A stretch of DNA of 38,971 bases from Fimbriiglobus sp. (lineage in GTDB: Bacteria; Planctomycetota; Planctomycetia; Gemmatales; Gemmataceae). Numbering within the stretch: the stretch's first letter is position 1; every line of letters starts with the position of its first letter. Shown one piece after another: positions 1-8,476 of this stretch. The stretch is from assembly GCA_025362195.1 (NCBI GenBank), contig JANYHV010000266.1:1-38971 (forward strand). Direction: 5' to 3'. The notes beneath the pieces were generated by a model, which did no database searches, was not told the DNA's origin, and worked only from the letters and a program-made list of their open reading frames with translations. The position numbers and the translations under genes were made by a program.

Positions 1-1
1 G

Positions 2-214
2 AGTCGCCGCGGGAACTGCTGGGACGACGCCCCGGTGGAGTCGTTCTTCGCCAGCCTGAAGAAGGAGTTGGTGCACGACGAGGAGTACGCGACGCGCGCC
101 GAAGCGAAGGCGAGTCTCTTCGAGTCCATCGAAGTGTTCGACAACCGCGAGCGTCGGCACAGCGCGCTGGGGTCCGTGGCCCCGGCGCAGTTCAAGGGCA
201 ACGAGTACTCCTAA
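2..214 (+). pseudogene. IS3-family transposase (OrfB), 3' end only
   Basis: This is the last 70 codons of a DDE transposase (rve integrase core), open from the window edge to a TAA. The fragment contains DDAPVESFFASLKKEL, the IS3-family block in which the Glu (fragment residue 14) is the third acid of the DDE triad and a Lys follows seven residues later. The downstream EVFDNRERRHSALGS segment is the family's typical C-terminal signature. The upstream part, including the first two Asp residues and OrfA, lies outside the window, so I cannot tell whether the element is complete. The right end of the element probably lies just after the stop; the stretch TGTCCGTTTTCCGTGGGG at about 220-237 resembles IS3-type terminal repeats, but no left end is available to pair it with. 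Typed as a fragment because only part is visible, not because a lesion was seen. Confidence 0.9.
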
Positions 215-296
215 CCGACTGTCCGTTTTCCGTGGGGAAGTCCGACACCCCCAGCGCAAGCCCGCGACACCTTCACGAAACCGCTCTGACCCGGGG

Positions 297-3200
297 TTAC
301 TGCGGCGGCTTGCCGAACTTCTTGAAGAGTTCGTCGCGCAACTGGCCCTCGATCTTCTTGACCGCGTCGGTCGCGGCCCCGGTCGCGGCCTCCTTGCCGG
401 CCCCGCGGACCAGGCCGGCGACGCTCGCGTTCAGCTTGGTCGTGTCGATCGCCGGGCGGGCCATCGTGCCGCCGACGGGGACGGCGACCCGCTGCTTGCC
501 GAGGGCTTCGCGCAGTCGCGGGTTGTTGCCCAGGTACTGGTCGAGCAACTTCGGCGGGATCGGCATGTCGAGGACGATGGCCAGCGACTTGTCCAGGCCG
601 ACCGACCCCGTGCTGTGAATCTCGGACTGGCCGAGGACGATCGTGAACTTCTCGTGGTGGACCCGGCCGTTCTCCAGTTTGATCGGCACGACCTGCTCCT
701 TGGTCTGCGTCAGCGTCGTCTGCTTGGCCCCCAAGAGCGTGGCGATTTCGGCGACGATCGGGCCGGGGCTGACGGTCGCCGTGTGGACGGTCAGGCTGCC
801 GCGGACGGTGCCCCGTTCGGGGTCGCCGAGGGGGACGCGGCTGTCGGCCACGTCGAACGAGAACAGGCCGTCGGCCTGCGTGGACCCGGCGAACGCGGGC
901 AGGGCGTACCCGACGGCGTTGGCGAGCGCCGCCGGCGTCAACTTCGCCCGCTCGACGACGCGGCCCGGGGCGACGGACAGGGTCATCGTCGGCGTCAGGG
1001 TGACGGTCGGCTCGACCCGGACCTTGCCGCCGCCGAAGCTCGCCTCGACGGGATTGGTCGTGACGACGCCGCGGTCGAGGCGGGCGCGCAACTCGCCCGG
1101 GCCGACCTCCAGGCCGTAGGCCTTGACCTCCTGCCACGCCACGCCGGCCGTCCCGGCGAGCGCGACCATCGCCCCGGTCGGGCCGTTCAGCGGGCCGGCC
1201 AACTCGAACGCCTTCGCGCCGGTCCCGGTGGCCCGGCCGCCCGCCCCGAGGTACGCCTTCAACTGCGGTTCGAGCTTGGCCAGGTCGTACGCCACGGTCC
1301 CGGTGACGTTCAGGTCCATCGTCGTGGCCAGGCGGTCGAGCGCGCCGCGGGCCTCGGCCGTGAGGCCGTCCCGCTCCGCCGTCGCCGCGTCGAGGGTCAC
1401 CCGGTCGTCCCCGTACCGGCCCTTGGCGCGGACCTTGACCCACGGCTCGCGCCACAGTGGTTTGCCCGGCACGCCGAGGATCAGGTCGTCGATCTTGAAG
1501 TCGGCGGCGAAGACGATGCCGGGGCCGTCGGTGGTCAGGTCGAGCGTGCCGATGGCCAGGCCGTTGACGGCGTCCGACCCGGCCGGGTCGCTCTGCAACT
1601 TCAGGGCACGCTGCACGCGGTTGACGTTGGCCGTGACCTTGGCGGTCATGGCCACCGTTCCCGACGGCCGCACGTCCACGCGCGGGGTCGTCAGCACGAC
1701 GGTGTCGCAGTGGGCGACGACGTTGGTCAGGCCGATCTCGCCGGTCGCGCGGGTCCAGGTCGCGCCGGCTTCGAGCTTCAACTTCGGCTCGGTGACGTCG
1801 ACGCCCATGCCGAGGAACCGGGCGTTGGTCACGTCGGCCCGGCCGGCGGTCAGGGTCACCCCGGCGTCCGTCGCGGCGACGACCCCGGCGGCGTCGGCCA
1901 CCCCGCCGACTTGCCAGTCGGCCGGGACGTTCGCCCACGGGGCGACGCGGGACCGCCAGCGGGCCAGTTCGCCCGCCAGGCGGAGGTCGAGGCGGCCGCC
2001 GCGGGACTTGCGGGCGTCGGCCACGGGGTCGAGGAGTTTGGCCGCGAACCGGTCGGCCCCGGCGACGACGGCGAACTCGGCGGCGTCGATGCGGACCGGC
2101 CCGGCCGGGTCGATAGCGCCGGCGGCCGCAAGGGTGATCGTCAGCAGCGGCTCGGCCAGCCCGCGGCCGGTCGCGTCGGTGAACTGGCCGTTCTTCAGGG
2201 TCGCGGTGCCGGTCGTCGTGAACCCGCCGCCGGCCCGCGGCTCGTTCTTCAGTGACACCTCCGCGTACCCGCCGAAGCGGTTGCCGCCGAGGTCGATGAA
2301 GTCGCCCAGGCGGGCGGCCAGGCGGGTCAAATCGACGTTGGCCATGACGATGAACGAGTCGGCCGAGCCGCGCCCGGCCAGGCCGATGAACTCGGCCTCG
2401 CACTGTAATTTGTCGAAGGTCGGCCGCAGCTTCTTGTCGAACCGCGCGGTGAACTGCGTGTTCAGCGGCTTCTCCCAGGCGAGGTCCTTGCCGGCCCGGG
2501 TGCCGCGCAGAGCGGTCGTCGTCAGGCTGCCGACCCACTCGGCACTGCCGGGGTGCGTGGCGCTCGCCGCCGAGTCGAGCCGCAGGCGGACGATCCCCTC
2601 GCGGACCTCGGTGCCCGGTTGCAGCCGCAGCACCTTCGGCGCGATCGCGGCGAGCCGGGCCAGGTCGAGGTCGGCGTGGAACTTGAGGCCGGCCTGGTTC
2701 AGCGCGTCCTCGGGGTCGCCGGACAGGCTCACCGTGCCGGCGGCCGTGACGGTCCCGGCGTCGCACGCCATGTCGAACCCGGCGACGCGGAGTTCGCCGC
2801 CCGCGTAGGCGACCTCGGTCGGCTTGACGACGAGGCTTTTCAAGACGACGCGCTCGGCCAGCCACGGCCCGGCGACGCTCAAATCCTTCGCCTCGGCGCT
2901 GCCCTTCACGTCCACGTCGGGGCCGGCCCGGGTCACGTCGGCGGTCGCCGTGAGCACGCCGCTCACGTCCGCGCCGGGCGAGAAGCGGCGGGCCAGCGGG
3001 CCGACCGTTTCGAGCGCGAAGGCGGTCGCCTCGGCGTGCGCCGTCGCCACGTCGCCGTTCAGGCTCGCGGTCGCCCGGAGCTTCCCGGCGACTTCGACCC
3101 GCACCGCGATCGGCCCGCTCACGGCCGGGACGGTGACGGTCGCGCCGACGGCGTCGAGCGTCTGCACGACGGCCGACCCGGCCTCGCTGAGTTCGACCGT

Positions 3201-3680
3201 CGCCCCGACGACTTCCAGGGCGACCGCCGGGCGGACGGCCGCCGGCGTCGCGGGGTCGGTGGTCAGGTAGTTGGCCAGGATCGTTTCGAGGTTGGTCGTG
3301 CCCGGCTGGCAGTGCAGGCGGACCGTCGCCCCGTCAATGGTGATCGTGCCCAGGTCGGCGGGGTCGCGGGCGAGGGCGAGCAGCGTCTTCGACGTGGTCA
3401 CTTTGGGGATCGTCACGGCGGTCCGGCCGTCCTCCCCGGCGAGCGTCACCCCGGTCACCTCGACCGCGTCGAACCAGCTCAGTGACAGCCCGGTGACACT
3501 GAGCGTGCCCTTCAAGTCCTTGGTCGCGGCGGCCAGCACGCGGTCGCGCAGCGGGGTGTGGGCGACGAGTTGCGGGGCGAAGGCGACGAGCAGGCCCAGG
3601 CCCACCAGTGTGAGCAGGGCGAGGAGCGCGAGTCGGCCGGGCCAGCGGCGCGGGGTGCGGGGTTCGGCGTCGGCGGACAT
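297..3680 (-). CDS. Giant AsmA-like envelope protein
   Basis: An 1127-residue protein with one N-terminal membrane helix (about residues 15-38), followed by a very long beta-rich, low-Cys repetitive region. The sequence just after the helix (LRDRVLAAATKDLKGTLSVT) matches the way AsmA/TamB/DUF748 proteins begin. Such proteins are anchored in the inner membrane, extend into the periplasm and are implicated in lipid transport or outer-membrane assembly. The C-terminal part (VHTATVSPGPIVAEI, then the PIPPKLLDQYLG region) resembles AsmA C-terminal modules. The start is the ATG preceded by AAAAGGAAGG at a suitable distance. It lies 16 bp downstream of the parvulin gene on the same strand, so the two are probably one operon and may share an envelope role. 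The family call comes from overall architecture and N-terminal pattern; the exact Pfam family is uncertain. Confidence 0.72.
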   Translation of the reverse strand: MSADAEPRTPRRWPGRLALLALLTLVGLGLLVAFAPQLVAHTPLRDRVLAAATKDLKGTLSVTGLSLSWFDAVEVTGVTLAGEDGRTAVTIPKVTTSKTLLALARDPADLGTITIDGATVRLHCQPGTTNLETILANYLTTDPATPAAVRPAVALEVVGATVELSEAGSAVVQTLDAVGATVTVPAVSGPIAVRVEVAGKLRATASLNGDVATAHAEATAFALETVGPLARRFSPGADVSGVLTATADVTRAGPDVDVKGSAEAKDLSVAGPWLAERVVLKSLVVKPTEVAYAGGELRVAGFDMACDAGTVTAAGTVSLSGDPEDALNQAGLKFHADLDLARLAAIAPKVLRLQPGTEVREGIVRLRLDSAASATHPGSAEWVGSLTTTALRGTRAGKDLAWEKPLNTQFTARFDKKLRPTFDKLQCEAEFIGLAGRGSADSFIVMANVDLTRLAARLGDFIDLGGNRFGGYAEVSLKNEPRAGGGFTTTGTATLKNGQFTDATGRGLAEPLLTITLAAAGAIDPAGPVRIDAAEFAVVAGADRFAAKLLDPVADARKSRGGRLDLRLAGELARWRSRVAPWANVPADWQVGGVADAAGVVAATDAGVTLTAGRADVTNARFLGMGVDVTEPKLKLEAGATWTRATGEIGLTNVVAHCDTVVLTTPRVDVRPSGTVAMTAKVTANVNRVQRALKLQSDPAGSDAVNGLAIGTLDLTTDGPGIVFAADFKIDDLILGVPGKPLWREPWVKVRAKGRYGDDRVTLDAATAERDGLTAEARGALDRLATTMDLNVTGTVAYDLAKLEPQLKAYLGAGGRATGTGAKAFELAGPLNGPTGAMVALAGTAGVAWQEVKAYGLEVGPGELRARLDRGVVTTNPVEASFGGGKVRVEPTVTLTPTMTLSVAPGRVVERAKLTPAALANAVGYALPAFAGSTQADGLFSFDVADSRVPLGDPERGTVRGSLTVHTATVSPGPIVAEIATLLGAKQTTLTQTKEQVVPIKLENGRVHHEKFTIVLGQSEIHSTGSVGLDKSLAIVLDMPIPPKLLDQYLGNNPRLREALGKQRVAVPVGGTMARPAIDTTKLNASVAGLVRGAGKEAATGAATDAVKKIEGQLRDELFKKFGKPPQ

Positions 3681-3696
3681 GGCGGCGTCCTTCCTT

Positions 3697-4629
3697 TTAA
3701 GGCAGGGTGACGGTGATCGTCGCGGCCTTGCGGAGTTGCGCGAGGAGGGCCGCCTGGTAATTGGCGTAGTGCAGGTCGAGGACGCGCTCGGCGGCCTGCT
3801 CGTAGGTCGAGGGCGTGCCGGCCTTGCGCTCGGTGGCCAGGATCAAGTACACGGCCCGCGGCGCGTCGGTCGGCTCGCTCAGGCCGTTCACCGGCAGGGC
3901 GAACGCGGCCCGGCAGAACTCGTCGTCGAAGTTCGGGTCGCGCCGCTCGACGAACCCGGCGTCCCCGCCGCGGGTCGCCGTCGCGTCGATCGAGTGCTTC
4001 TTGGCCGCGTCGGCGAAGGTCACCTTGCCGGCCAGGAGTTCGTCGCGGACCTGCCGCAGCTTGGCGTGCGCCGTGGCCCGCTCGCCCGGCGGCGCGCCGG
4101 GGTGGACGCGCAGCATGACGTGGCTGACGCGGACGGTCACCCCGTCGAAGTGGTCCTTGTTGTCGGCGTAGAGTTTTTGCAACGCCTCGGGGGTCGCCTG
4201 GGCGGTGGCGAGTTCTTGCGTCTGCAGGGCGCTGACGACGCTGGCCCGGGCTTGCGGTTCGCCGCCGACCTCGCGGAAGAACTCGGCCGGGGTTTTGCCG
4301 GCCCGGCGGGCGTTCTCGACCATCCCGGCGTAAGCCTGGTCCACCCGCGCCGGGTCGATCTTCGGCCCGTGCTTGGCCAGGTACTGGCGGTGCAGCACGT
4401 CGTCGATGAGGGCGTCGAGGATGTCCGCGCGGATGAGCCGGACCTGGTCCTTCTTGAGCGGCGCGCCGGCCGTCGGCCAGGTCTTAAGGACGGCGTCCAC
4501 CTTTTCCAGGGGGACCGCTTCGCCGTTGACCGTCGCGGCGACGCCGGGCGGCGCGGCCGGGGCCGCGGGGGTTTGGCCGGACCCGGGGCCGGCGGTCAGG
4601 AGCGTCAGGGCGAGGCAGGCGTAGCGCAT
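3697..4629 (-). CDS. Exported parvulin-type peptidyl-prolyl cis-trans isomerase
   Basis: A 310-residue PpiC/SurA-like protein. The chosen ATG gives a signal peptide (MRYACLALTLLTAGPGSGQT); the 20 upstream in-frame codons are arginine-rich and not signal-like. The N-terminal SurA-type helical region starts at VNGEAVPLEKVDAVLKTWP. The parvulin rotamase domain occupies roughly the last 130 residues, with VRVSHVMLRV, FADAAKKHSID, the GGDAGFVERRD loop and FALPVNGLSEP, all standard family landmarks. Proteins of this type fold or escort exported and outer-membrane proteins in the periplasm. It is the first gene of a minus-strand pair with the AsmA-like gene 16 bp downstream, and is transcribed divergently from queE. 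Whether it acts as a chaperone, an isomerase or both cannot be read from sequence. Confidence 0.9.
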   Translation of the reverse strand: MRYACLALTLLTAGPGSGQTPAAPAAPPGVAATVNGEAVPLEKVDAVLKTWPTAGAPLKKDQVRLIRADILDALIDDVLHRQYLAKHGPKIDPARVDQAYAGMVENARRAGKTPAEFFREVGGEPQARASVVSALQTQELATAQATPEALQKLYADNKDHFDGVTVRVSHVMLRVHPGAPPGERATAHAKLRQVRDELLAGKVTFADAAKKHSIDATATRGGDAGFVERRDPNFDDEFCRAAFALPVNGLSEPTDAPRAVYLILATERKAGTPSTYEQAAERVLDLHYANYQAALLAQLRKAATITVTLP

Positions 4630-4678
4630 CGGGTCGCCCTGGGTACGGGTTCGGTCCCCCGGGATACCCGAAGTCGCG

Positions 4679-4706
4679 TTGGCCGGCAACCCAGCTTTGC
4701 TAAAAT
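4679..4706 (+). promoter_or_regulatory. Candidate sigma70 promoter of queE (possibly leaderless)
   Basis: TTGGCC at 4679-4684 and TAAAAT at 4701-4706 are separated by 16 bp. The queE ATG begins at 4713, about where transcription would start, and no Shine-Dalgarno is visible, so the mRNA would be leaderless or nearly so. Inferred from motif and spacing only. Confidence 0.5.
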
Positions 4707-4712
4707 ACCGGC

Positions 4713-5432
4713 ATGACAGCCTTGACCCTGCCGACGACCCCGGCCGACGCCCTGCACCGCACGACGCCCCTGCACGCCGTCGCGCCGGGCGAGTTGTTGA
4801 TCCACGAAATCTACCCGAGCGTGCAGGGCGAATCGACCTACGCCGGCCTGCCGTGCGTCTTCGTCCGCACGTCGGTGTGCGACCTGCGGTGCTCGTGGTG
4901 CGACACAGCGCACGCCTTCAACCGCGGCGAGCGGACGACCCGCGCGGCCGTACTCGCGGCGGTCCTGGCGTTCGACTGCCCGCTCGTCGAGGTGACCGGC
5001 GGCGAACCGCTGCTGCAAGCCGAGGTCTACCCGCTGATGGTGGAATTGGCCGACGCGGGGAAGACGGTCCTGCTCGAAACCAGCGGCGCGCACGACGTAA
5101 GCCGGGTCGATCCGCGCGTGGTGATCGTGATGGACTTGAAGTGCCCGGACAGCGGCGAAGAGGCCCGCAACTACTGGCCGAACCTCGACGTGCTGAAGCC
5201 GACCGCCGAGGTCAAGTTCGTCATCGCCAGTGAGCGCGACTGGCGGTGGTCCGAGGCCGTGATCCGCGCCCACCGCCTCGACGAGCGGTTCGCCGTCCTC
5301 GTCAGTTGCGTCTTCGGCCGCGTCGAACCGCGGCACCTCGTCGAGTGGTTGCTGGCGGCGAAGTTGCCCCGCGTGCGACTGCAGGTGCAACTCCACAAAG
5401 TCATCTGGGAGCCGACCACCCGCGGGGTGTAG
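4713..5432 (+). CDS. queE: 7-carboxy-7-deazaguanine synthase (radical SAM)
   Basis: A 239-residue radical SAM enzyme that converts 6-carboxy-5,6,7,8-tetrahydropterin to 7-carboxy-7-deazaguanine, the ring contraction leading to preQ0 and queuosine. The [4Fe-4S] motif is Cys56-x3-Cys60-x2-Cys63 (CDLRCSWC). It is preceded by EIYPSVQGESTYAG, the QueE substrate/SAM region, and followed by the VTGGEPLLQ SAM-binding motif at 94-102. LETSGAHD, DLKCPDSGE and the C-terminal VQLHKVIWEP are further QueE hallmarks, and the length fits the family. No other queuosine genes (queC, queD, queF) are nearby, so the pathway must be dispersed. It sits alone between the divergent parvulin gene and an inverted-repeat element that may end its transcript. 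Confidence 0.95.
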   Translation: MTALTLPTTPADALHRTTPLHAVAPGELLIHEIYPSVQGESTYAGLPCVFVRTSVCDLRCSWCDTAHAFNRGERTTRAAVLAAVLAFDCPLVEVTGGEPLLQAEVYPLMVELADAGKTVLLETSGAHDVSRVDPRVVIVMDLKCPDSGEEARNYWPNLDVLKPTAEVKFVIASERDWRWSEAVIRAHRLDERFAVLVSCVFGRVEPRHLVEWLLAAKLPRVRLQVQLHKVIWEPTTRGV

Positions 5433-5456
5433 GGCGGAGTTCGAGTGATCCCAATT

Positions 5457-5595
5457 CCGCCGCAGGCGACTCGGGTTAGCCCTACGCGCGAGGGACGTGC
5501 GGAGACTCCCAGGGGGTGCTGGGCTGGACTCCCCCACCTGCGCTGTCGTCCCGCGTCCCTCGCTCGCGCGTCGGGCTAACGTTCGCCTGCGGCGG
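5457..5595. repeat. Intergenic inverted-repeat element, copy 1
   Basis: The left arm (5457-5496) and right arm (5554-5595) are imperfect reverse complements, each roughly 40 nt, with a spacer of about 57 nt. Both carry the core TTAGCCC(G/T)ACGCGCGAG and outer CCGCAGGCGA / TCGCCTGCGG. The same outer and core sequences recur in the element at 34461-34639, and GTTCGCCTGCGGCGGGGCCG (5581-5600) recurs exactly at 8620-8639. It lies between the ends of queE and the converging hydrolase gene, so it could terminate transcription from both sides. Confidence 0.85.
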
Positions 5596-5642
5596 GGCCG
5601 AAAACCCCGCCGATCGTGTCGATTGCGTACCGTCGCCCGGCG

Positions 5643-6863
5643 TCAGTGGCAGACGCCGTAGTCGCTGACGTTGATCCAGAGGGGCTTGTCCCAGTCGCGG
5701 TTTTTGCGGGTCTTGGAACTGCGGTCCTTGTCGATCTCGCTGAGGAAATCGCCGATCATCTTCTCGGTCCCCAGGGCGTTGCCGAGGAGTTTGTTCCCGC
5801 TTGCCGTACTGTCCTTGATGCCGCGGATGAAGGTCGTGAAGTCGGGCTTCACCAGGCTCGTCCCGTTGGGCAAGGATTTCTTGTCGATCAGCAGCACGTC
5901 GCCGTAGAGCTGCTTGGAGAAGGTCGTCGATTTCGCGTCCTTTTCGCCGTGGACGAAGAGCATCCGGGTCTGGGTCCGCAACTCGATCGTGGCCGGGTTG
6001 ATGCACCAGCTCTTGAGGTCCTGGAGGCTGATCGACGGGTTCCGGGTCGGGCCGAGCCAGATCGCGCCGCCGATGTCCGGGCCGGCCGGCTCGGACGCCG
6101 GGAACAGCGGGCGGCGGAGGCTGACGTACTGCGGGGGGACCGGCAGGTTCGGCTTCTGCCGTTCGCGGGACCACTCGCTGGCCATGTACAAGAAGCCCAG
6201 GCCGGCCGCGTCCCCGGACCCCAGGAGGTAGACCGTACTCGTGTTGAGGATGCCCGAGTCGTTCTGCTGGTCGAGGTAGTTGCGGGCCGCGGCGATGTCT
6301 TGGACGAGCATCGGGAAGTAGTTCGTCTTGAACTCGGTGACCTTGATTTTCGTCTTGGCCGACACGTTCGGGCTGGTCCCGCCGGTGATGAGCCTGCTGT
6401 TCTCCGGGCGGATCCAGAAGTCCCCGGGGATGACCTCGGTGCTCTTGCCGTGGCCGCGGAAGTCGAAGCGGAGGACGTTGAACCCCTTTGCCAGGCACAG
6501 CTTGGCCGCGTCGACCCAGGCCGCGTCGGTCGTGCTGGCCTTGTAATCGTGTAGCATCAGGACGACCGGCTTCGACCCGTCCATCGCCTTGTAGAAGACG
6601 CCGACGAGTTTGACGCCGTCCGCGCTCTTGAACGAAATCTCCTCGCCGGTCGCGTCCTTGGCGTAGTCCTGGAGCCTCTTGGCCGTGCTCTCGTCGGCCT
6701 TCTTCGCCGCGTCCTTCTTGGGGTCGTCGTCCTTCTTCATCTCCTCCAACTTGCCCTCCGGCTTCTTCTTCGGGTCGTCCTTCTTGTCCTGGCCCGCGCC
6801 GGTGCCGGCCGCCCCGATCAGGAGCGCGAACAGGAGTAAAGTCGAGCGGTAGCGGAGCAACAT
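5643..6863 (-). CDS. Exported alpha/beta-hydrolase-fold protein, nucleophile apparently lost
   Basis: A 406-residue protein from the ATG at 6863, which has GGAG 7 nt upstream. It opens with a signal peptide (MLLRYRSTLLLFALLIGAAG). A Lys/Asp-rich low-complexity linker follows at about 25-60, then an alpha/beta-hydrolase-like domain. VVLMLHDYKAS (100-110) is the strand carrying the oxyanion region, and FDFRGHGKS (133-141) is a classic hydrolase block. The expected nucleophile elbow G-x-S-x-G reads G215-S-G-D-A219, placing Gly where the catalytic Ser should be, although Ser216 or Asp218 could conceivably substitute. A late MLFVHGEKDAKST segment matches the usual acid-bearing strand. It may be a non-catalytic relative or a shifted active site; the substrate is unknown. 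It converges on queE and is divergent from the oxidoreductase gene. Confidence 0.72.
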   Translation of the reverse strand: MLLRYRSTLLLFALLIGAAGTGAGQDKKDDPKKKPEGKLEEMKKDDDPKKDAAKKADESTAKRLQDYAKDATGEEISFKSADGVKLVGVFYKAMDGSKPVVLMLHDYKASTTDAAWVDAAKLCLAKGFNVLRFDFRGHGKSTEVIPGDFWIRPENSRLITGGTSPNVSAKTKIKVTEFKTNYFPMLVQDIAAARNYLDQQNDSGILNTSTVYLLGSGDAAGLGFLYMASEWSRERQKPNLPVPPQYVSLRRPLFPASEPAGPDIGGAIWLGPTRNPSISLQDLKSWCINPATIELRTQTRMLFVHGEKDAKSTTFSKQLYGDVLLIDKKSLPNGTSLVKPDFTTFIRGIKDSTASGNKLLGNALGTEKMIGDFLSEIDKDRSSKTRKNRDWDKPLWINVSDYGVCH

Positions 6864-7030
6864 GAGAGGACTCCCGGAAGGCCGGCGGGCGGGGTTGTGT
6901 CTGGAGCGCGCAACGCGCCCAATCCTATTTCGTTGGCCGGGGATTATCAACCGGCCACTGGAGAAGTTGACGCGATAGAATGCGGCAAGGTTCCCGCAAG
7001 ACCGTTCCGCCGCGCGAGGTCGCCGCCGCC

Positions 7031-8470
7031 ATGCCCGAGTCCCGAGTCGAACACAAGCCGGTCGATCGCCGCAAGTTCCTCCGCGCGACCGGGGCCGCCG
7101 CCCTCGGCGTCGGGGCGCTGGGGTTGCCGGCCCGGAGTTACGCCGCCGTCGCCGGGGCGAACGCCCGGGTCCGCGTCGGCTTCCTCGGCTGCGGGGCGCG
7201 GGCGCAGGCCCACATCCACCTGGTGACGAAGCTCGCCGGCGAGGGCCGGCCGGTCGCCGCCGCGGCGGTGTGCGACGTGTGGGACGGCCACGACGACGAG
7301 TACGAGCAGGCCCACGGCGGCACCACCGTCCGCCGGCGGTACTGCCAGGGCCTGTACCCGTCGGCGAAGAAGTGCGGCCTCGACCCGGCCGACCGCGCGC
7401 ACGTGACCAAAGATTACCGCCGCGTGCTGGACGCCGCCGACGTGGACGCCGTGTGCATTGCGACGCCCGACCACTGGCACGCGCGGATGACGCTCGACGC
7501 CGCGGCGGCCGGCAAGGACGTGTTCTGCGAAACCCCGCTGACCCGGACCGCCGCCGAAGCCGTGGCCGTGACGGACGCCCTGACCCGGTACGGCCGGGTG
7601 CTGGCCGTCGGCACGGCGGCGCTGGCCGACCCGGTCTGGGCGGCCGCCCGGGACGCCGTCCGGGCCGGCCGGCTGGGCCGCGTCTCGCACCTGAGCGCGG
7701 GCGTTTACCGCAACGATTCCCGGGGCGCGTGGCGGTTCTACCGGATTACCCCGACGATGACGCCGAAGACTGTCGATTGGCCGCTGTTCCTCGGCCACGG
7801 CTTCGACGTGACCGGCGAGCGGCTCGGCCCGACGCCGGCCGAGTTGCCGTTCAGCCCGGCGGCCTTCGCCCAGTGGCGCTGCGAGGGCGCGCTGAGCGCC
7901 GGCCCGTTCACCGACCTGTTCGTGACGCCGCTGACCCGCCTGCTGTTCGCCGGCGGCTTACGGCTCCCGGCCCGGGTGACGGCGGCCGGCGGGCTGTTCC
8001 ACGAGCGCGACGGCCGGAGCGTCCCCGACGTGGGCACGCTGGCGGTGGACTTCGACGCCGCGCACCTGCTCCTCACCGGCACGACGACGAGCGCGTACCC
8101 GCAGGAGGAAGTCATCCGCGGCTCGCACGGCACGCTCAAGTTCGTCAAGGGCGGCTACCAAATCGTCGCCGACAGCCCGCACGGCAACGCCGGCCTGCCG
8201 GCCCGCCTCGAAACTAGCCTGCCCGCCCGCGAGTCGGTCGCCGTCGAATCGCCCCGCAACGAGACCGAAGCCCTGTGGCTGAACTTCCTCGACTGCGTCG
8301 GCCGCCGCGACACCGCGACCCTGTGCCCGCCGGACCTGGGCGCGGCGGCCGCAATCGTCGCCGCGATGGCCTGGCGGAGCTTCCAGGAGGGCCGCGCGCT
8401 CGCCTGGAACCCCGAGGCGCGAACGGTCGAACCGGTCGCCGCCGGCTGGTTCGCGGCGACAAGGGGTTAA
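7031..8470 (+). CDS. Tat-exported Gfo/Idh/MocA-family oxidoreductase
   Basis: A 479-residue protein. A twin-arginine signal (DRRKFLRATGAAALGVGALG, from residue 12) precedes a Rossmann NAD(P)-binding domain with VGFLGCGARA (49-58). The D-A-D-V-D-A-V-C-I-A-T-P-D-H-W-H block around 136-150 is diagnostic of the family. Planctomycetes encode many Tat-exported members, thought to act on sugars or sugar derivatives outside the cytoplasm. The usual catalytic E-K-P motif reads E-T-P here (Glu167-Thr168-Pro169), so the normally conserved Lys is missing. I chose the ATG at 7031 rather than 6980 because 6980 overlaps a TAGAAT hexamer that looks like a -10 box, and the signal peptide starts naturally from 7031. 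The start remains uncertain and the substrate unknown. Confidence 0.85.
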   Translation: MPESRVEHKPVDRRKFLRATGAAALGVGALGLPARSYAAVAGANARVRVGFLGCGARAQAHIHLVTKLAGEGRPVAAAAVCDVWDGHDDEYEQAHGGTTVRRRYCQGLYPSAKKCGLDPADRAHVTKDYRRVLDAADVDAVCIATPDHWHARMTLDAAAAGKDVFCETPLTRTAAEAVAVTDALTRYGRVLAVGTAALADPVWAAARDAVRAGRLGRVSHLSAGVYRNDSRGAWRFYRITPTMTPKTVDWPLFLGHGFDVTGERLGPTPAELPFSPAAFAQWRCEGALSAGPFTDLFVTPLTRLLFAGGLRLPARVTAAGGLFHERDGRSVPDVGTLAVDFDAAHLLLTGTTTSAYPQEEVIRGSHGTLKFVKGGYQIVADSPHGNAGLPARLETSLPARESVAVESPRNETEALWLNFLDCVGRRDTATLCPPDLGAAAAIVAAMAWRSFQEGRALAWNPEARTVEPVAAGWFAATRG

Positions 8471-8476
8471 GCGATT

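Noticed and set aside
211-2865. 884-codon open frame on the minus strand overlapping the AsmA-like gene
   Set aside because: Composition is Arg/Gly/Pro-dominated, typical of an off-frame reading of very GC-rich DNA; the overlapping AsmA-like frame has a signal anchor, an RBS and normal composition.
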